Of a stretch of DNA of 64,000 bases, positions 52,502-60,445 are shown one piece after another. The translations under genes and the position numbers were made by a program. Location of the stretch: assembly GCA_947175545.1 (NCBI GenBank), contig CAMWNI010000010.1, forward strand, positions 1-64,000, written 5' to 3'. Every line of letters starts with the position of its first letter. Within the stretch, counting starts at the first letter, position 1. Below the pieces are notes generated by a model. The model was not told where the DNA came from. It worked only from the letters and a program-made list of their open reading frames with translations, and did not search any database. The DNA is from an uncultured Porphyromonadaceae bacterium (lineage in GTDB: Bacteria > Bacteroidota > Bacteroidia > Bacteroidales > Muribaculaceae).

Positions 52502-52509
52502 CAAAGTTA
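52502..52509 (-). promoter_or_regulatory. -7 box abutting the sialate O-acetylesterase start
   Basis: TAACTTTG on the minus strand followed by CACATT and the ATG at 52495; predicted leaderless transcript. Confidence 0.6.
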
Positions 52510-52519
52510 AGCAAAATTG

Positions 52520-52561
52520 TTGACGTTTTCGGTAATTTTGCGTAATTTTGCGCTAACTTTC
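52520..52561 (+). promoter_or_regulatory. Tandem -7 boxes of metG
   Basis: TAATTTTG (52533), TAATTTTG (52543) and TAACTTTC (52554) follow one another at 10-11-bp steps; a TTG at 52520-52522 is 20 bp before the second. Several alternative start points are possible. Confidence 0.5.
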
Positions 52562-52592
52562 AATAGATAATAAACCGAATTCATTAAGATAT

Positions 52593-54632
52593 ATGGAGAA
52601 AAAGCGTACACTCGTCACAACCGCCCTGCCTTATGCGAACGGTCCTGTTCACATCGGCCATCTTGCCGGAGTATATGTTCCCGCGGATATATATGTCCGC
52701 TATTTGCGCCTGAAAGGCGAAGATGTGTTGATGATCGGCGGCTCTGACGAGCATGGCGTACCCATCACTATCAAGGCAAAGCGCGAGGGCGTGACCCCGC
52801 AGGACATCGTTGACCGCTACCACTCCATTATCAAGGACTCGATGGAGGGTCTCGGCATCTCGTTTGACATTTACAGCCGCACGACATCTGACATTCATTC
52901 GCAGACCGCGAGCGAATTTTTTCGCCATCTGTATGACAAGGGCGAGTTCATCGAAAAGAGTTCCATGCAGCTCTACGACGAAAAAGCAGGCCAATTCCTT
53001 GCTGACCGTTACGTCACAGGCGAATGCCCTCACTGCCATAACCCGCATGCCTATGGAGACCAGTGCGAAAAGTGTGGCACCTCGCTCAGCCCCAACGAAC
53101 TGATTAACCCCAAGAGCGCGTTGACCGATACTACGCCGGTGTTGCGCGAGACTTTCCACTGGTATCTGCCTCTTGACAAATGGCAGCCGAAACTCGAACA
53201 ATGGATTCTTAACGACCACAAAGAGTGGCGTCCCAATGTGTATGGTCAGTGTAAATCCTGGCTTGACATGGGGTTGCAGCCGCGTGCAGTCAGCCGTGAC
53301 CTTGACTGGGGTGTCCCGGTGCCGGTCGAAGGAGCCGAGGGCAAGGTGCTTTACGTTTGGTTCGACGCTCCTATCGGCTACATTTCCAACACCAAGGAGC
53401 TGCTGCCCGATTCATGGGAGAAATGGTGGAAAGATCCTGAAACCCGCATTATCAACTTCATTGGCAAGGACAACATCGTGTTCCATTGCATCGTATTCCC
53501 CGCCATGCTTTCCGCTTACGGCGACGGCTATCAGTTGCCTGATAATGTTCCGGCCAATGAGTTCCTCAACCTTGAGGGAGACAAGATTTCCACGTCGCGC
53601 AACTGGGCGGTATGGCTCCATGAGTATCTTGAGGAATTCCCCGGCAAACAGGACGTTTTACGTTATGTGCTGACCGCGAACGCTCCTGAAACCAAAGATA
53701 ACGACTTTACGTGGGCCGATTTTCAGGCCCGCAACAACAGCGAACTTGTCGCTATTCTCGGCAATTTTGTCAATCGCGCGCTGGTGCTGACTCATAAATA
53801 CTTCGGCGGCAAGGTTCCCGCAGCCGGATCTCTGGAGCAGATTGACCGTGAAGCGCTTGCCGAAATTGGCGAACTGAAGGGCAAAATGAGCGCTCTCCTT
53901 GATGAATTCCATTTCCGCGATGCCCTCAAGGAGGCAATGAACATGGCACGCTGTGGCAACAAGTACTTGCAGGAAACCGAACCTTGGAAGGTTGCGAAGT
54001 CCGACATGGAGCGTACCGCGACTATCCTCAACACCGCACTTCAGATTACCGCGAATCTCGCAATTGCTTTTGAACCGTTCTTGCCGTTTATGAGCAAGAA
54101 ACTCTGTGGAATCCTAAATATTGGCAATATCGACTGGCAGATGCTCGGCGGCGACGCAATTCTTCCGGCCGGAGCCGAAATCGGTCAGCCTGAACTGCTT
54201 TTTGAGAAAATTGAAGACGCTGCTGTCTCAGCCCAGCTTGCAAAACTGGAGGCTGCCAAGGAGGCCAATGCAAAGGCCGCCTGGAAGCCGGAGCCGGTTG
54301 CGGAGGATGTCGACATTGATCTGTTTGCCAAATGTGACATACGCGTCGGAACTGTCCTTGAGTGTCAGAAGGTCCCCAAGGCAGATAAACTTCTGCAATT
54401 CAAGATTGACGACGGAAGCGGCGAGCCGCGCACGATTGTCAGCGGCATTGCTAAGTATTATGAGCCTGAACAGCTCGTTGGCAAGCAGGTCTGCTACATT
54501 GCTAATCTGCCCGCACGTAAACTCCGCGGAGTCGAGAGCTGCGGAATGATTCTCAGCGCTGTCAACTCTGACGGGTCGCTGACTGTTATCGGCCCGTCCG
54601 CGCCTGTTGCGCCCGGGTCTAAAGTTGGCTGA
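52593..54632 (+). CDS. metG: Methionyl-tRNA synthetase with C-terminal tRNA-binding domain
   Basis: Charges tRNA-Met, including the initiator. 679 residues. Motifs: [20 protein letters not shown] (HIGH), a zinc-knuckle [38 protein letters not shown], and the KMSKS variant [13 protein letters not shown]. The last ~115 residues are a Trbp111/EMAP-like OB fold ([40 protein letters not shown]) that dimerises and binds tRNA. Followed after 1 nt by ansA. Confidence 0.97.
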   Translation: MEKKRTLVTTALPYANGPVHIGHLAGVYVPADIYVRYLRLKGEDVLMIGGSDEHGVPITIKAKREGVTPQDIVDRYHSIIKDSMEGLGISFDIYSRTTSDIHSQTASEFFRHLYDKGEFIEKSSMQLYDEKAGQFLADRYVTGECPHCHNPHAYGDQCEKCGTSLSPNELINPKSALTDTTPVLRETFHWYLPLDKWQPKLEQWILNDHKEWRPNVYGQCKSWLDMGLQPRAVSRDLDWGVPVPVEGAEGKVLYVWFDAPIGYISNTKELLPDSWEKWWKDPETRIINFIGKDNIVFHCIVFPAMLSAYGDGYQLPDNVPANEFLNLEGDKISTSRNWAVWLHEYLEEFPGKQDVLRYVLTANAPETKDNDFTWADFQARNNSELVAILGNFVNRALVLTHKYFGGKVPAAGSLEQIDREALAEIGELKGKMSALLDEFHFRDALKEAMNMARCGNKYLQETEPWKVAKSDMERTATILNTALQITANLAIAFEPFLPFMSKKLCGILNIGNIDWQMLGGDAILPAGAEIGQPELLFEKIEDAAVSAQLAKLEAAKEANAKAAWKPEPVAEDVDIDLFAKCDIRVGTVLECQKVPKADKLLQFKIDDGSGEPRTIVSGIAKYYEPEQLVGKQVCYIANLPARKLRGVESCGMILSAVNSDGSLTVIGPSAPVAPGSKVG

Positions 54633-54633
54633 C

Positions 54634-55668
54634 ATGAATAAGCCTAAAATCCTGATTATCTACACCGGCGGTACAATCGGAATGATTGAAAACCAGGAGA
54701 CCGGTGCGCTTGAGCCATTTAATTTTGACCATCTGATTGATAACGTTCCGAAGGTCAAAATGCTTGACTATGATATCCAGAACATTCAGTTTGCCTCGCC
54801 GATTGACTCAAGCGACATGAATCCGACCCATTGGGCGGAAATTGCTCACCATGTCGAAGCCAACTATGAAGCGTTTGACGGGTTTGTGGTTCTTCACGGC
54901 ACGGACACTATGGCTTACACGGCGTCCGCGCTGTCGTTCATGCTGGAGAATCTGCATAAGCCGGTGATTATCACCGGATCGCAGTTGCCGATTGGCGAAG
55001 TCCGTACTGACGGCGAGGAGAACCTGATAACAGCCCTTCAGATTGCTGCAGCCGTCAATGCAGACGGAAGCCCGACGGTTCAGGAGGTTGCGATTCTGTT
55101 TGAGAACTATCTCTGGCGCGGCAATCGGTCAACAAAAATGAGCGCTGATAACTTCAATGCGTTCAAGAGCAATAACTATCCTTCGCTTGCAAAAATAGGA
55201 TTGGGAATTCATTTCAATCCTGACGCGCTCATGAAACATGAGGCGATGCGCCCGTTGCAGGTGCGCTGCAACATGGACACGTCAGTCATGTTCCTCGACC
55301 TCTATCCGGGCATCACGGAGTCGACCCTGCGCCATCAGCTCAATACTCCCGGAGTCAAGGGAATTGTCATGATGACTTTCGGCGCAGGTAATTCGCCGAC
55401 CGAACCGTGGTTCATCAATGCGGTGAAGGAGGCTGTTGATGGCGGCAAAGTTATTCTGAACGTAACGCAGTGTGTCAACGGAGGAGTTCATGCCAAACGT
55501 TACGTTGGCTCGGATCGTCTGGCCTCGGTCGGCGTGATTTCGGGTTATGACATCACGTCAGAGGCCGCTATCACTAAGCTGATGTATCTTTTTGGGCTTG
55601 GTCTCAGCCCGGAAGAAGTCGGAGAATACCTGCGCAAGCCGCTCGCGGGAGAAATGACAATCGGATAA
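54634..55668 (+). CDS. ansA: Type I L-asparaginase
   Basis: Hydrolyses asparagine to aspartate and ammonia. Start ATG 54634, just after the metG stop, 344 residues without signal peptide (cytosolic type I). First catalytic motif IIYTGGTIGMIENQ (Thr), second VVLHGTDTMAYTASALSFM (Thr-Asp), plus ITGSQLPIGEVRTDGEENLI and GIVMMTFGAGNSP. Cotranscribed with metG. Confidence 0.94.
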   Translation: MNKPKILIIYTGGTIGMIENQETGALEPFNFDHLIDNVPKVKMLDYDIQNIQFASPIDSSDMNPTHWAEIAHHVEANYEAFDGFVVLHGTDTMAYTASALSFMLENLHKPVIITGSQLPIGEVRTDGEENLITALQIAAAVNADGSPTVQEVAILFENYLWRGNRSTKMSADNFNAFKSNNYPSLAKIGLGIHFNPDALMKHEAMRPLQVRCNMDTSVMFLDLYPGITESTLRHQLNTPGVKGIVMMTFGAGNSPTEPWFINAVKEAVDGGKVILNVTQCVNGGVHAKRYVGSDRLASVGVISGYDITSEAAITKLMYLFGLGLSPEEVGEYLRKPLAGEMTIG

Positions 55669-55688
55669 CTCTCCCATAGCGTAATCAA

Positions 55689-56183
55689 ATGAATAAACTT
55701 GTTATTCTCAGTGCGTCTTCGTTGTTGATTCTGGGGGCATGTGCCTCCAGAAAGGCCCCGTCGAGCAAGTCGGAACTTGAAATAGTAGCAGCTCCGCCAA
55801 GGCCGGTAATAGGTGGTCAGAATCACGAGATTCCGCGTGCGGTTGTTTATAAAACCAACGGTGATTATAACAATAACGTGACGGTCCAGGTTGACGCCCG
55901 CGGAAACATTACTTCTTATCCGGCGCCGGCCGATGTAAAAGGTATGGAGCCGATTGCACTGACCGACGGTTGGCTGCTGACACGCTGCGGAGTTAACATG
56001 TCAACGGTGTTTACCCGTTATACTTATGCGCAGTATGCCGCTCTTAAGGCCGCTCCGACGCTCGCCGAACTGAAAGCGTCAATTATTCCGGACGCAAAAA
56101 TAACTGAGACAAAGACCTTGTCTCTGTCTCAGACCGAAGCTCTTGCCAATCCGTCGGCTATTCTTCCTTATTTGGCCCGGTAA
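55689..56183 (+). CDS. Lipoprotein of unknown function
   Basis: A 164-residue lipoprotein (LILGAC, Cys18) following ansA by 20 nt. The mature protein has VIGGQNHEIPRAVVYKTNGD, YNNNVTVQVDARGNITSYPA and DGWLLTRCGVNMSTVFTRYT, matching a conserved but uncharacterised Bacteroidales family as far as I recall. Its stop codon lies in the loop of a terminator hairpin. Confidence 0.72.
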   Translation: MNKLVILSASSLLILGACASRKAPSSKSELEIVAAPPRPVIGGQNHEIPRAVVYKTNGDYNNNVTVQVDARGNITSYPAPADVKGMEPIALTDGWLLTRCGVNMSTVFTRYTYAQYAALKAAPTLAELKASIIPDAKITETKTLSLSQTEALANPSAILPYLAR

Positions 56184-56204
56184 GGTCGGGCCTACTCGTT
56201 TTTT
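56174..56204 (+). terminator. Intrinsic terminator of metG-ansA-lipoprotein
   Basis: GGCCCG (56174-56179) pairs with CGGGCC (56187-56192), followed by TACTCGTTTTTT. The lipoprotein TAA is in the loop. Convergent with the radical SAM gene. Confidence 0.7.
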
Positions 56205-56971
56205 CAGGCAACAGATACCGGAATTGACGTTTCGCGCTCAATGCGTGCGGCAATCTCGGACAGTTCGTCATGGTTGACGGCACGCAGGGTCTCGTCAGGA
56301 GTCTTGCGGTCAATGGAGTAAATCATGATTGACCTCGGTTTTATGCGTTTATATGCACTGATGAGCGCGTCAATCTCCTCCGAAGCGGAATTGTTTATGT
56401 TTTCGCCTCTCAGAATCATTGTCTGAATGATTCCCTGGCCGGCAAATGCGGAAAGTTGTTCAATGACCTTTTCGACCGTGAAGTCAGAAGACGCGGGACG
56501 GTCGATTTTTCGCATTGTAGCCTCGATGGCGGAGTCCAGTTTCAGAATATTATTGTCAACTTTCCGCAGGGCATCACAGACGGCCGGTTTATGAAGCCGG
56601 GTAGAATTCGTCAGTACGGAAATCTTTACATTCGGAAAAAACTTGTCGCGCAGGCTGAGTGTGTCATCAATAATTCCGGCGAATTCGGGATGAAGTGTCG
56701 GTTCGCCGTTTCCGCTGAATGTAATGACGTCGAGCGGTTGGTTTTCGCGTTTAAGCTCTTCCAGTTTGGCGCGAAGCCGGTTTCGAACGTCCTGGCGTGA
56801 CGGGAACCCGGTAGTTCCGGGGCCTTGAGCGTTGAAGCCGGCTTCGCAGTAGAGGCAGTCAAACGAACAGATTTTGCCGTCGTTGGGCGACAGATTGACA
56901 CCCAACGACGAACCGAGCCGACGGCTGTGAATCGGCCCGAAAATCGTGTCATGAAACAGTACGCGCTGCAT
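56204..56971 (-). CDS. Radical SAM protein
   Basis: A 255-residue cytosolic radical SAM enzyme. The [4Fe-4S]-binding motif is CSFDCLYC (CX3CX2C) near residue 34; VITFSGNGEPTLHPEFAGI is the SAM-binding GGE-type motif, and KISVLTNSTRLHKPAVCDAL, VDNNILKLDSAI and IQTMILRGENI are further barrel strands. The N-terminus HDTIFGPIHSRRLGSSLGVN is typical of a subgroup often annotated as MoaA/NifB-like or 'radical SAM protein, wyosine-like'. No C-terminal extra Fe-S cluster, so substrate unknown. Starts directly after the aminotransferase stop. Confidence 0.85.
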   Translation of the reverse strand: MQRVLFHDTIFGPIHSRRLGSSLGVNLSPNDGKICSFDCLYCEAGFNAQGPGTTGFPSRQDVRNRLRAKLEELKRENQPLDVITFSGNGEPTLHPEFAGIIDDTLSLRDKFFPNVKISVLTNSTRLHKPAVCDALRKVDNNILKLDSAIEATMRKIDRPASSDFTVEKVIEQLSAFAGQGIIQTMILRGENINNSASEEIDALISAYKRIKPRSIMIYSIDRKTPDETLRAVNHDELSEIAARIERETSIPVSVA

Positions 56972-58162
56972 TCAGGCAAGTTTCGCAAGTGCGTCGGCGA
57001 TGCGTTTCATCGCTTCGCGGATGTTGTCGTCACTTGTTGCGTAGCTCAGACGAATGTAGCCGGGAGCGCAGAATGCGGCACCGTCGACTGTTGCGACATG
57101 TGCTTCCGAGAGAAGGTAGAGCGCCAGATCGCCTGATGATTCAATTGTCTTGCCGTCATAGCTTTTTCCGATGAATGAGCTTACTTCCGGAAAGAGATAG
57201 AAGGCACCCTGAGGCTTATTGACCTTCAGGCCCGGAATCTGGCCGGCAAGTTCCACGACGAGGTCGCGGCGGCGTTCAAAGGCAACCCGCATGGTCTCGA
57301 CACATTCTTGCGAGCCGGTATAGGCCGCTTCAGCCGCTTTTTGGGCAATAGAACTTGCGCCGGAAGTGTACTGCCCCTGAAGTTTATTGACTGCTTTTGC
57401 AATCGGCAGCGGACATGCACAGTAGCCGATGCGCCAGCCGGTCATGGCGTATGCTTTGCTGACTCCGTTGATAATAACTACACGGTCTGCCAGTTCGGGG
57501 AATGACGCAAGTGAGCAGATTTCGGCGCCGAAGTTGATATGCTCGTAAATTTCATCGGCCATTACGATGATTTCCGGATGGGACGCAAGCACGTTAACCA
57601 GGCCCTGAAGCTCGTCGGGGGTGTAGACGGAGCCGGTCGGGTTCGAGGGAGAGCATAGAAGTACCATACGGGTCTTTGCCGTGATGGCGGCTTCAAGCTG
57701 GGCGGGAGTTATTTTGAAGTCTTGCTCAATCGGTGCGGCAATTTCAACCACCTTGCCCTCGGCGAGTTTTACCATTTCGACGTAGCTGACCCATGCCGGA
57801 GTCGGGATGATTACTTCATCGCCTGGATTAATCGTGGCCAGGATGACGTTGCACAGGGCCTGCTTTGCGCCGTTGCCGACAACGATCTGCTCCGGAGCGA
57901 ATTCAACGCCGTTTTCTCGGCGTAACTTTTCGCAGATGGCTTTGCGCAGCGACAGATAACCCGCAACGGGAGTGTAGAAGGTGAAATTGTTGTCAATGGC
58001 GTCCTTTGCAGCCTCTTTGATGTGGGTTGGGGTCGGGAAGTCAGGTTCTCCGACGGAAAGGTTTATTACGTCTACGCCCTGAGCCTTCAGCTCGGCGCTT
58101 TTCTGCGACATTGCCAGGGTTGCTGACGCTGCCAGGTTGTTTACTCTCTCGGAAACTTGCAT
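56972..58162 (-). CDS. Class I/II PLP aminotransferase (aspartate aminotransferase-like)
   Basis: A 396-residue cytosolic fold-type I aminotransferase. Motifs: INLSVGEPDFPTPTHIKEAA, VVGNGAKQALCNVILATINP, LLCSPSNPTGSVYTPDELQG, VMADEIYEHINFG, the PLP Schiff-base Lys in INGVSKAYAMTGWRIGYCAC, and a C-terminal Arg in GYIRLSYATSD. Best match to the AspC Ib group that uses aspartate or other amino donors; exact specificity not decidable. Lies 28 nt after lepB. Confidence 0.91.
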   Translation of the reverse strand: MQVSERVNNLAASATLAMSQKSAELKAQGVDVINLSVGEPDFPTPTHIKEAAKDAIDNNFTFYTPVAGYLSLRKAICEKLRRENGVEFAPEQIVVGNGAKQALCNVILATINPGDEVIIPTPAWVSYVEMVKLAEGKVVEIAAPIEQDFKITPAQLEAAITAKTRMVLLCSPSNPTGSVYTPDELQGLVNVLASHPEIIVMADEIYEHINFGAEICSLASFPELADRVVIINGVSKAYAMTGWRIGYCACPLPIAKAVNKLQGQYTSGASSIAQKAAEAAYTGSQECVETMRVAFERRRDLVVELAGQIPGLKVNKPQGAFYLFPEVSSFIGKSYDGKTIESSGDLALYLLSEAHVATVDGAAFCAPGYIRLSYATSDDNIREAMKRIADALAKLA

Positions 58163-58190
58163 TTATTGTAGGTTTAGAGTTAAAAATTTT

Positions 58191-59645
58191 TCAGTTTTTA
58201 GCGGATTTCAGTATGCGGTTCCATCGGATGTTGAACGGGAAGGGTTTGTCCTGGTCAAATGAAATCAGCACTCTGACGGGGCGGCCGACAATGTGGTCTT
58301 CCGGCACGAAACCCCAAAAACGTGAGTCAAGCGATTTGTGACGGTTGTCGCCCATCATGAAGTAATAGTCCATACGGAACGTATAGTCAGATGCGGGTTT
58401 ACCGTCTATATATGCTTGTCCGTCGCGCCAGACGGCAGTCGGGTTTTCATAGTGTGCTATGGTGTGGCCATACTGCGCCCAGGTCGAATCGTTAAGCAGG
58501 ATTGTCATGCCTCTTTCCGGAATTCGGATAGGACCGTAGTCATCCAGTGTCCAGCCGTCGGCAAAGGCGGTCGGAAGCGGGAACAGCAGGTTTTCGCCGG
58601 CTGAGAAAGTACGCCGGCGCACTTCGATGACTTCCGGATTCTTACGTAGTTTGTCGGCCATGGCGGCAGTCAGCGGCGGGGTGGTGTGGCGCATGCCGGG
58701 TTCTGTCATGCGGTCTGCCTTGCTGACTCCGAGATCCTCAAGAATCTTGTCGCCATTGGCTGGATTTTTGAAGCGGACATCATAGACAAACTGTGCTTCT
58801 TCGGGCATCTCCATCATCTTGCCGTTGTTGTAGATGTTGCCTTCTCTGATTTCAAACAACTGGCCGGGAAGGCCGACGGCTCGTTTGACATAATTTTCGC
58901 GTCGGTCAACCGGGCGCCATATAACTTCTCCGAAAATATCAGGATTGGAACGGATATATTCCATGCCGGCCGCGCGCGCCGCGGCGTCTCGTTCAATCAG
59001 GTTGTCCCATGTGCGTTGCGGAGCCTGATGAGCAAAAATCTGCTCGCCAATCATGCGGCTGAGCGAATAAATGTCAGGATTCTGTTCCTTGAGGGCAATC
59101 GTATCGCCGGCCGGAAAGTTGAAGACTACAATGTCGCCGAGGGCCATGGTGTCTGTACCCTGCAGGCGATGGTAGGGCCACTGCGGATTTTCAATGTAGC
59201 TCTTTGTGTTGAAAATCGGGAGTGTGTTCTGAACCAGAGGGAAGTGAATCGGGGTTATTGGAACGCGAGGACCGTATGCCGTTTTGTTAACCCAAAGGTA
59301 GTCGCCCGTCAGCAGCGTCTTTTCGAGTGACGAGGATGGAATCTTGTAGTTCTGGCCAATGAATGCGAAAACGAAGTAGACAAGAACTACGGCATACACA
59401 ATTGCGTCGACCCAACTCATGACCGAACGGATTGCGGCCGACTTTGATTGCTTCCACCATGTAAAGGGGATGTAGCCGGTGATGTAAATGTCGAATAACA
59501 ACAGCCACCAGGGGGCTACCCACCAGTTGCCGAGCCATGCGACCCAGCCGAAGAAGACCAGGGAGACCAAGCCGAAGCGAAGCCAGCGTTTCGGTCCGTT
59601 TTCGCTGACTCTGCGTTTAAATCCGTCAATAAAACTCTCTTTCAT
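58191..59645 (-). CDS. lepB: Signal peptidase I, long Bacteroidetes form
   Basis: Inner-membrane serine protease that removes signal peptides. 484 residues with two to three N-terminal TM segments (WLRFGLVSLVFFGWVAWLGN; WWLLLFDIYITGYIPF; AIVYAVVLVYFVFAFIGQNY). Catalytic Ser is in KIPSSSLEKTLLTGDYLWVN, the general-base Lys in NYVKRAVGLPGQLFEI, and box E is MMGDNRHKSLDSRFWGFVPE. A large insertion in the periplasmic domain makes it much longer than E. coli-like minimal catalytic cores, as usual in this phylum. 18 nt after dapB. Confidence 0.95.
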   Translation of the reverse strand: MKESFIDGFKRRVSENGPKRWLRFGLVSLVFFGWVAWLGNWWVAPWWLLLFDIYITGYIPFTWWKQSKSAAIRSVMSWVDAIVYAVVLVYFVFAFIGQNYKIPSSSLEKTLLTGDYLWVNKTAYGPRVPITPIHFPLVQNTLPIFNTKSYIENPQWPYHRLQGTDTMALGDIVVFNFPAGDTIALKEQNPDIYSLSRMIGEQIFAHQAPQRTWDNLIERDAAARAAGMEYIRSNPDIFGEVIWRPVDRRENYVKRAVGLPGQLFEIREGNIYNNGKMMEMPEEAQFVYDVRFKNPANGDKILEDLGVSKADRMTEPGMRHTTPPLTAAMADKLRKNPEVIEVRRRTFSAGENLLFPLPTAFADGWTLDDYGPIRIPERGMTILLNDSTWAQYGHTIAHYENPTAVWRDGQAYIDGKPASDYTFRMDYYFMMGDNRHKSLDSRFWGFVPEDHIVGRPVRVLISFDQDKPFPFNIRWNRILKSAKN

Positions 59646-59663
59646 GTCGTAAGATTGTGAGGT

Positions 59664-60383
59664 TTAAACTCCGAGAATCTGGCTCATCATTTCATCAATT
59701 GTGTGATAGCCGGGCTTGCCGACAATCCATTCTGCGGCAAGGACCGCGCCGAGGGCGAATCCGTCGCGTGACTTAGCGCTGTGGCCGAGCGTCAGAGTGT
59801 CTACGTCGCTCTCCCACGTAACGGTGTGTATGCCCGGAACTTCGGCATGACGGATGTGGTTAATGAGTAGTTTGCCCTCTTGTGGCTCTTCGCTCCATCC
59901 GGTTAGCGACGGCATGGTGTCAATAATCTGTTCTGCGGTCATCAGGGCAGTGCCGCTCGGATGGTCCAGTTTGTGTACATGATGAGTCTCGGTGATGTCT
60001 GGCTGATATTGAGGGAAGCGGGCCATGATTTTGGCCAGGTAGCGGTTGACGGCGAAGAAAATATTGACGCCGAGCGAGTAGTTACCGCTCCAAATCAGCG
60101 CCTGCTCTCCGCTCAGTTCTGTTTTAATGCGTTCAAGACCTTCGCCCCACGCCGTTGTGCCGCTGACAACCGGAACACCTTGTTTCAGGGCTTCGCGAAC
60201 GTTCGCCTCGGCCGCTGCCGGCATCGTGAATTCAATCGCGGCATCTGCTGCCCGGAACTGAGGGGAGTCAATCTTTATATCGGTGTCGCGGTCAACAATT
60301 GCAACAACCTCGTGGCCGCGGGCAATGGCTGCCCGTTCTATGGCATGGCCCATCTTGCCGTAACCAATCAATGCTATTTTCAT
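59664..60383 (-). CDS. dapB: 4-hydroxy-tetrahydrodipicolinate reductase
   Basis: NAD(P)H-dependent step of the lysine/meso-DAP pathway (cytosol). 239 residues. Nucleotide-binding KIALIGYGKMGHAIERAAIA, and the signature TETHHVHKLDHPSGTALMTA with catalytic His and Lys. Shorter than the E. coli enzyme but like other Bacteroidetes forms. Promoter box at 60407-60414. First gene of dapB-lepB-aminotransferase-radical SAM. Confidence 0.95.
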   Translation of the reverse strand: MKIALIGYGKMGHAIERAAIARGHEVVAIVDRDTDIKIDSPQFRAADAAIEFTMPAAAEANVREALKQGVPVVSGTTAWGEGLERIKTELSGEQALIWSGNYSLGVNIFFAVNRYLAKIMARFPQYQPDITETHHVHKLDHPSGTALMTAEQIIDTMPSLTGWSEEPQEGKLLINHIRHAEVPGIHTVTWESDVDTLTLGHSAKSRDGFALGAVLAAEWIVGKPGYHTIDEMMSQILGV

Positions 60384-60406
60384 AAGGATACACTATAAAA
60401 TTGCTA

Positions 60407-60414
60407 CAAAATTA
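60407..60414 (-). promoter_or_regulatory. -7 box of dapB
   Basis: TAATTTTG on the minus strand, 23 nt before dapB. Confidence 0.5.
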
Positions 60415-60445
60415 CGGAATTTTGTGGAATTTCGCCAATTTTATG

